NCBI RefSeq assembly: GCF_032854445.1
Contig: NC_088295.1
Span: forward strand, 25,657,385 to 25,721,384
Length of the DNA: 64,000 bases
Direction: 5' to 3'
Source: Liolophura sinensis
Lineage: Eukaryota; Mollusca; Polyplacophora; Chitonida; Chitonidae
Position numbers and translations under genes: made by a program. Below are positions 61,921 to 64,000 of the stretch, piece after piece (the first letter of the stretch is position 1; each line of letters starts with the position of its first letter). The notes below the pieces were generated by a model, which saw only the letters and a list, made by a program, of their open reading frames with translations, searched no databases and was not told the DNA's origin.

Positions 61921-62533
61921 TACAGGAACAACCGTCAGCATAAGTCATATCAGAACTACAGTAATTTAGTAATGCGCTGGCTCCAAGAAGAAGGCAAATA
62001 ATATAAACCATACAAGGAAGCAAAAATGTGACCATGAAAGTGTTCCACAAAATGGTGAAGACTAAAACACAGGGCAACATGATGCTTATGATGATTGATG
62101 ATTGTGGTGTACAGCAAATGCAAGGGTAAAAAGGTGAACAAAAGTGAAAAGATAAAATGACAATCGTCGAGCAAGAACAGAAATTGATGGAACAAGAAAT
62201 GGTAAGACAAAAAGAAAACGTTATTGGATTGTAGGTCAGGTTAGAAGGCCATGATCTATTTTTCATGCCTTACTCAAGTATGAACGCCTAAAGTTTAGCA
62301 GACGTCATGTAAACTGCTATTCATCGATGAGATGCCACGTAATTGGTAACATTCGGATCGTTTTAAATTAACCTAACAGCCGGCTTCATAAAATGGATTA
62401 TTAATTCCAATTTAATATGCTTTCTTTCATAACATGCACGTAAATTGCAAAGAATTGCCGTTGGTGTATTTTATTATTTCTTCTTATTGAATAACACAGC
62501 TGTAATTGTTCTATTATAGGAAAACGGCGAAAA

Positions 62534-62580
62534 AATATGAATATAGCAGCATGTAAGATACATGCTGCTATATTCATATT
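62534..62580. repeat. Perfect 22-bp palindrome with 3-nt loop
   Basis: Left arm 62534-62555 contains ATGAATATAGCAGCATGTA, loop AGA, and right arm 62559-62580 is its exact reverse complement. The neighbouring bases no longer pair. The loop is too short for a typical microRNA precursor; cruciform extrusion or foldback origin is likelier. Confidence 0.97.
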
Positions 62581-62969
62581 CATTTTACTCACTATAGCTC
62601 GCTTTATTTCACCGAAACAAATATGTCATTCTCAAATTATATGCATGACTCTGACACTCAAAATTCATAATTGGGTCGATTGCCGCTTTATCTGAAGTAA
62701 GGTTGAAACAGTGTTGAAACAAGATGGTCACATTGGATATATGAAGAGCTCCAAGCAATAGCGCTCTGCTAAGCATATTTTGATTACACAGTTTGGATAC
62801 CGATTTAATTCATTCAAATAGAACATGCCTTTCCCATCATTGTAGAAAACTGTTACCTGCTTCTTTTGCATCAATCCATCCTAATTTCGTACTTTATATA
62901 CTTTCTTAATTCCTCGCTTAATTTTAATAGTTCTTATGATTATTGACCCAGAGATCCTTTATAGATGAT

Positions 62970-63193
62970 CGGCCCCGATAGCTCAGCGGTCGGTGGCGGT
63001 AGACTCCTAAGCCCTCGCCTGTTGTTCAGCATTCAAGGGATAGTGCAACAACCGGTTGACCCGTATCAGTATAATGGCGCGGCTTACTTGCTTTTCGGTA
63101 AGTCGTCTCAGTGAAGCAGCACTCTAAGGACTCCTTCGTCGTCATATGACTGAAAACTTGTTAAGTACAACGTTGAAACCCAAGTACTCACTG
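62970..63193 (+). mobile_element. tRNA-derived SINE, CACT-tail family
   Basis: Starts with a clear tRNA-like head GGCCCCGATAGCTCAGCGGT, then CCGGTTGACCCGTATCAG, AAGTCGTCTCAGTGAAGCAG, an internal deletion to CACTCTAAGGACTCCTTCGT, and ATGACTGAAAACTTGTTAAG. The tail is eroded to ACTCACTGA. Confidence 0.88.
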
Positions 63194-63610
63194 ACCCCTT
63201 TATAGCTGATGGCTGGTACAGGAATGTTTGTTTTCGCCTAGAGTTCTGCCTCAACAGACTGAAAGTAAAATATATCTATTTATTTACATGATATATATTT
63301 GACGTCGTACTAAGAACTTAAGAGGCGGGTCAGGTGGGGAAAGATCACATTTGAGAGAAAATGACCTAAAAAACATTATTATAGATTATTTTATCTATTT
63401 TCTTGCAATAGAAGATGTTATTGATCAACCTTTATATAAGCATCTTGGCTTTAGAACACACACTAAAAAATAGCGAAATGTATACGTAGCAAATGGCATA
63501 CAATACAATTACATAACTCAGATCTTAATAACAAATATGTAAACTAATCAAAAGAGTCTAATCGCAAAGTTCAGCATTCTGTTATTAATCCATCTTGGAT
63601 TTCCATTTAT
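63194..63610. other. Intergenic, nothing recognised
   Basis: AT-rich spacer between two SINEs, with no exon or repeat that I can support. Confidence 0.5.
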
Positions 63611-63766
63611 GGCCGTAAGGTCTGGCAGCAACCTGCGGATGGTCATTGGTTCCCCCGGGCTCTTCCTGGTTTCCTCCCGCCATACTGCTGGCCTCCGTCG
63701 CATAAATGAAATATTCTTAAGTACGGCGTAAAGCACCAATCAAATAAATAAATAAAATAAAATTCA
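63611..63766 (+). mobile_element. SINE, AAAT-tail family, 5'-truncated
   Basis: Begins at GCCGTAAGGTCTGGCAGC and continues through CCTGCGGATGGTCATTGG, CTCCCGCCATACTGCTGGCC and TTAAGTACGGCGTAAAGCAC, with an AAATAAATAAATAAAATAA tail. The 63-codon minus-strand ORF overlaps it. Confidence 0.88.
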
Positions 63767-63927
63767 TGGCCCAGTTTCTTTCAGAAAGCATACCACTTGA
63801 ATTGATTGCGTATTGAATGTGATGACAACACACCAATTTTCTTATTTCTGCACCAATGATCTTATGAATAGTAATTAACATCACTGCACTTCTTACCCTA
63901 GTTCTGGTTAAACCATGGTGCAGGATA

Positions 63928-64000
63928 TGTGTGTGTGTGTGTGTGCGTGTGCGCGTGTGTGTGTGTGTGTGTGTGCGTGTGCGTGCACGTGCGCGTGCGC
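63928..64000. repeat. (GT)n/(GC)n microsatellite, cut by the window end
   Basis: A run of alternating purine and pyrimidine, mostly GT, with interspersed GC steps that increase towards the end (GCGTGCACGTGCGCGTGCGC). The array continues past base 64000, so its length is unknown. Confidence 0.97.

Noticed and set aside
61880-62266. 128-codon minus-strand ORF rich in Cys, Ser, Ile and Phe
   Set aside because: The composition is that expected from reading AT-rich, partly repetitive DNA (overlapping the degenerate repeat at 61560-61920) and no family motif appears.
62970-63010. tRNA gene
   Set aside because: It has a tRNA-like box A but no full cloverleaf, and it continues into the CACT-tail SINE body.

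Overview
The window looks like AT-rich nuclear DNA from an invertebrate animal, most likely a mollusc or another lophotrochozoan. Genes are sparse, introns have GT-AG borders, and there are no bacterial-type operons. Two families of tRNA-derived short interspersed elements (SINEs) recur: one with an (AAAT)n tail and a body found widely in molluscan genomes, the other ending in (CACT)n. The taxon call rests on remembered repeat families and on the receptor gene, so it is an inference.

The one securely identified gene is a rhodopsin-family (class A) neuropeptide G-protein-coupled receptor on the minus strand. It is assembled here from four coding exons: 42089-41268, 24674-24574, 20749-20659 and 19109-18885. 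The exons join with matching phases and consensus splice sites into an intact 412-residue protein with seven membrane segments, DRY, CWxP and NPxxY motifs and a cysteine-rich tail. Motifs in the third loop and TM6-TM7 suggest a kinin (leucokinin/lymnokinin)-type receptor; tachykinin, NPY or luqin/RYamide-like receptors are the alternatives. Its introns are 16.6, 3.8 and 1.5 kb and hold SINEs, poly-C tracts, hairpins and a 25-bp tandem repeat.

Region by region: 1-130 is the 3' coding end of an unidentified plus-strand gene that enters from outside the window. From 181 to about 17560 there is mostly non-coding DNA containing two old, diverged local duplications (about 0.2-3.2 kb with 6.6-9.3 kb, and 9.7-13.4 kb with 14.7-17.6 kb). 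They are interrupted by SINEs present in one copy only, and by a GC-rich 201-bp segment with a 60-codon ORF found only in one copy. 18885-42089 is the receptor gene. 43680-44856 is a satellite field: a degenerate 27-28-bp repeat that became a homogeneous 55-bp dimer array. 44857-55765 is largely featureless. At 55766-56609 two phase-compatible exon-like segments may be the start of a small unidentified gene. 59339-59687 is a 28-bp minisatellite, 62534-62580 a near-perfect palindrome, and the window ends inside a GT/GC microsatellite.

I found no CRISPR array, no intact transposase or reverse transcriptase, and no convincing stand-alone tRNA or rRNA gene. Most open frames in the window are short chance ORFs.
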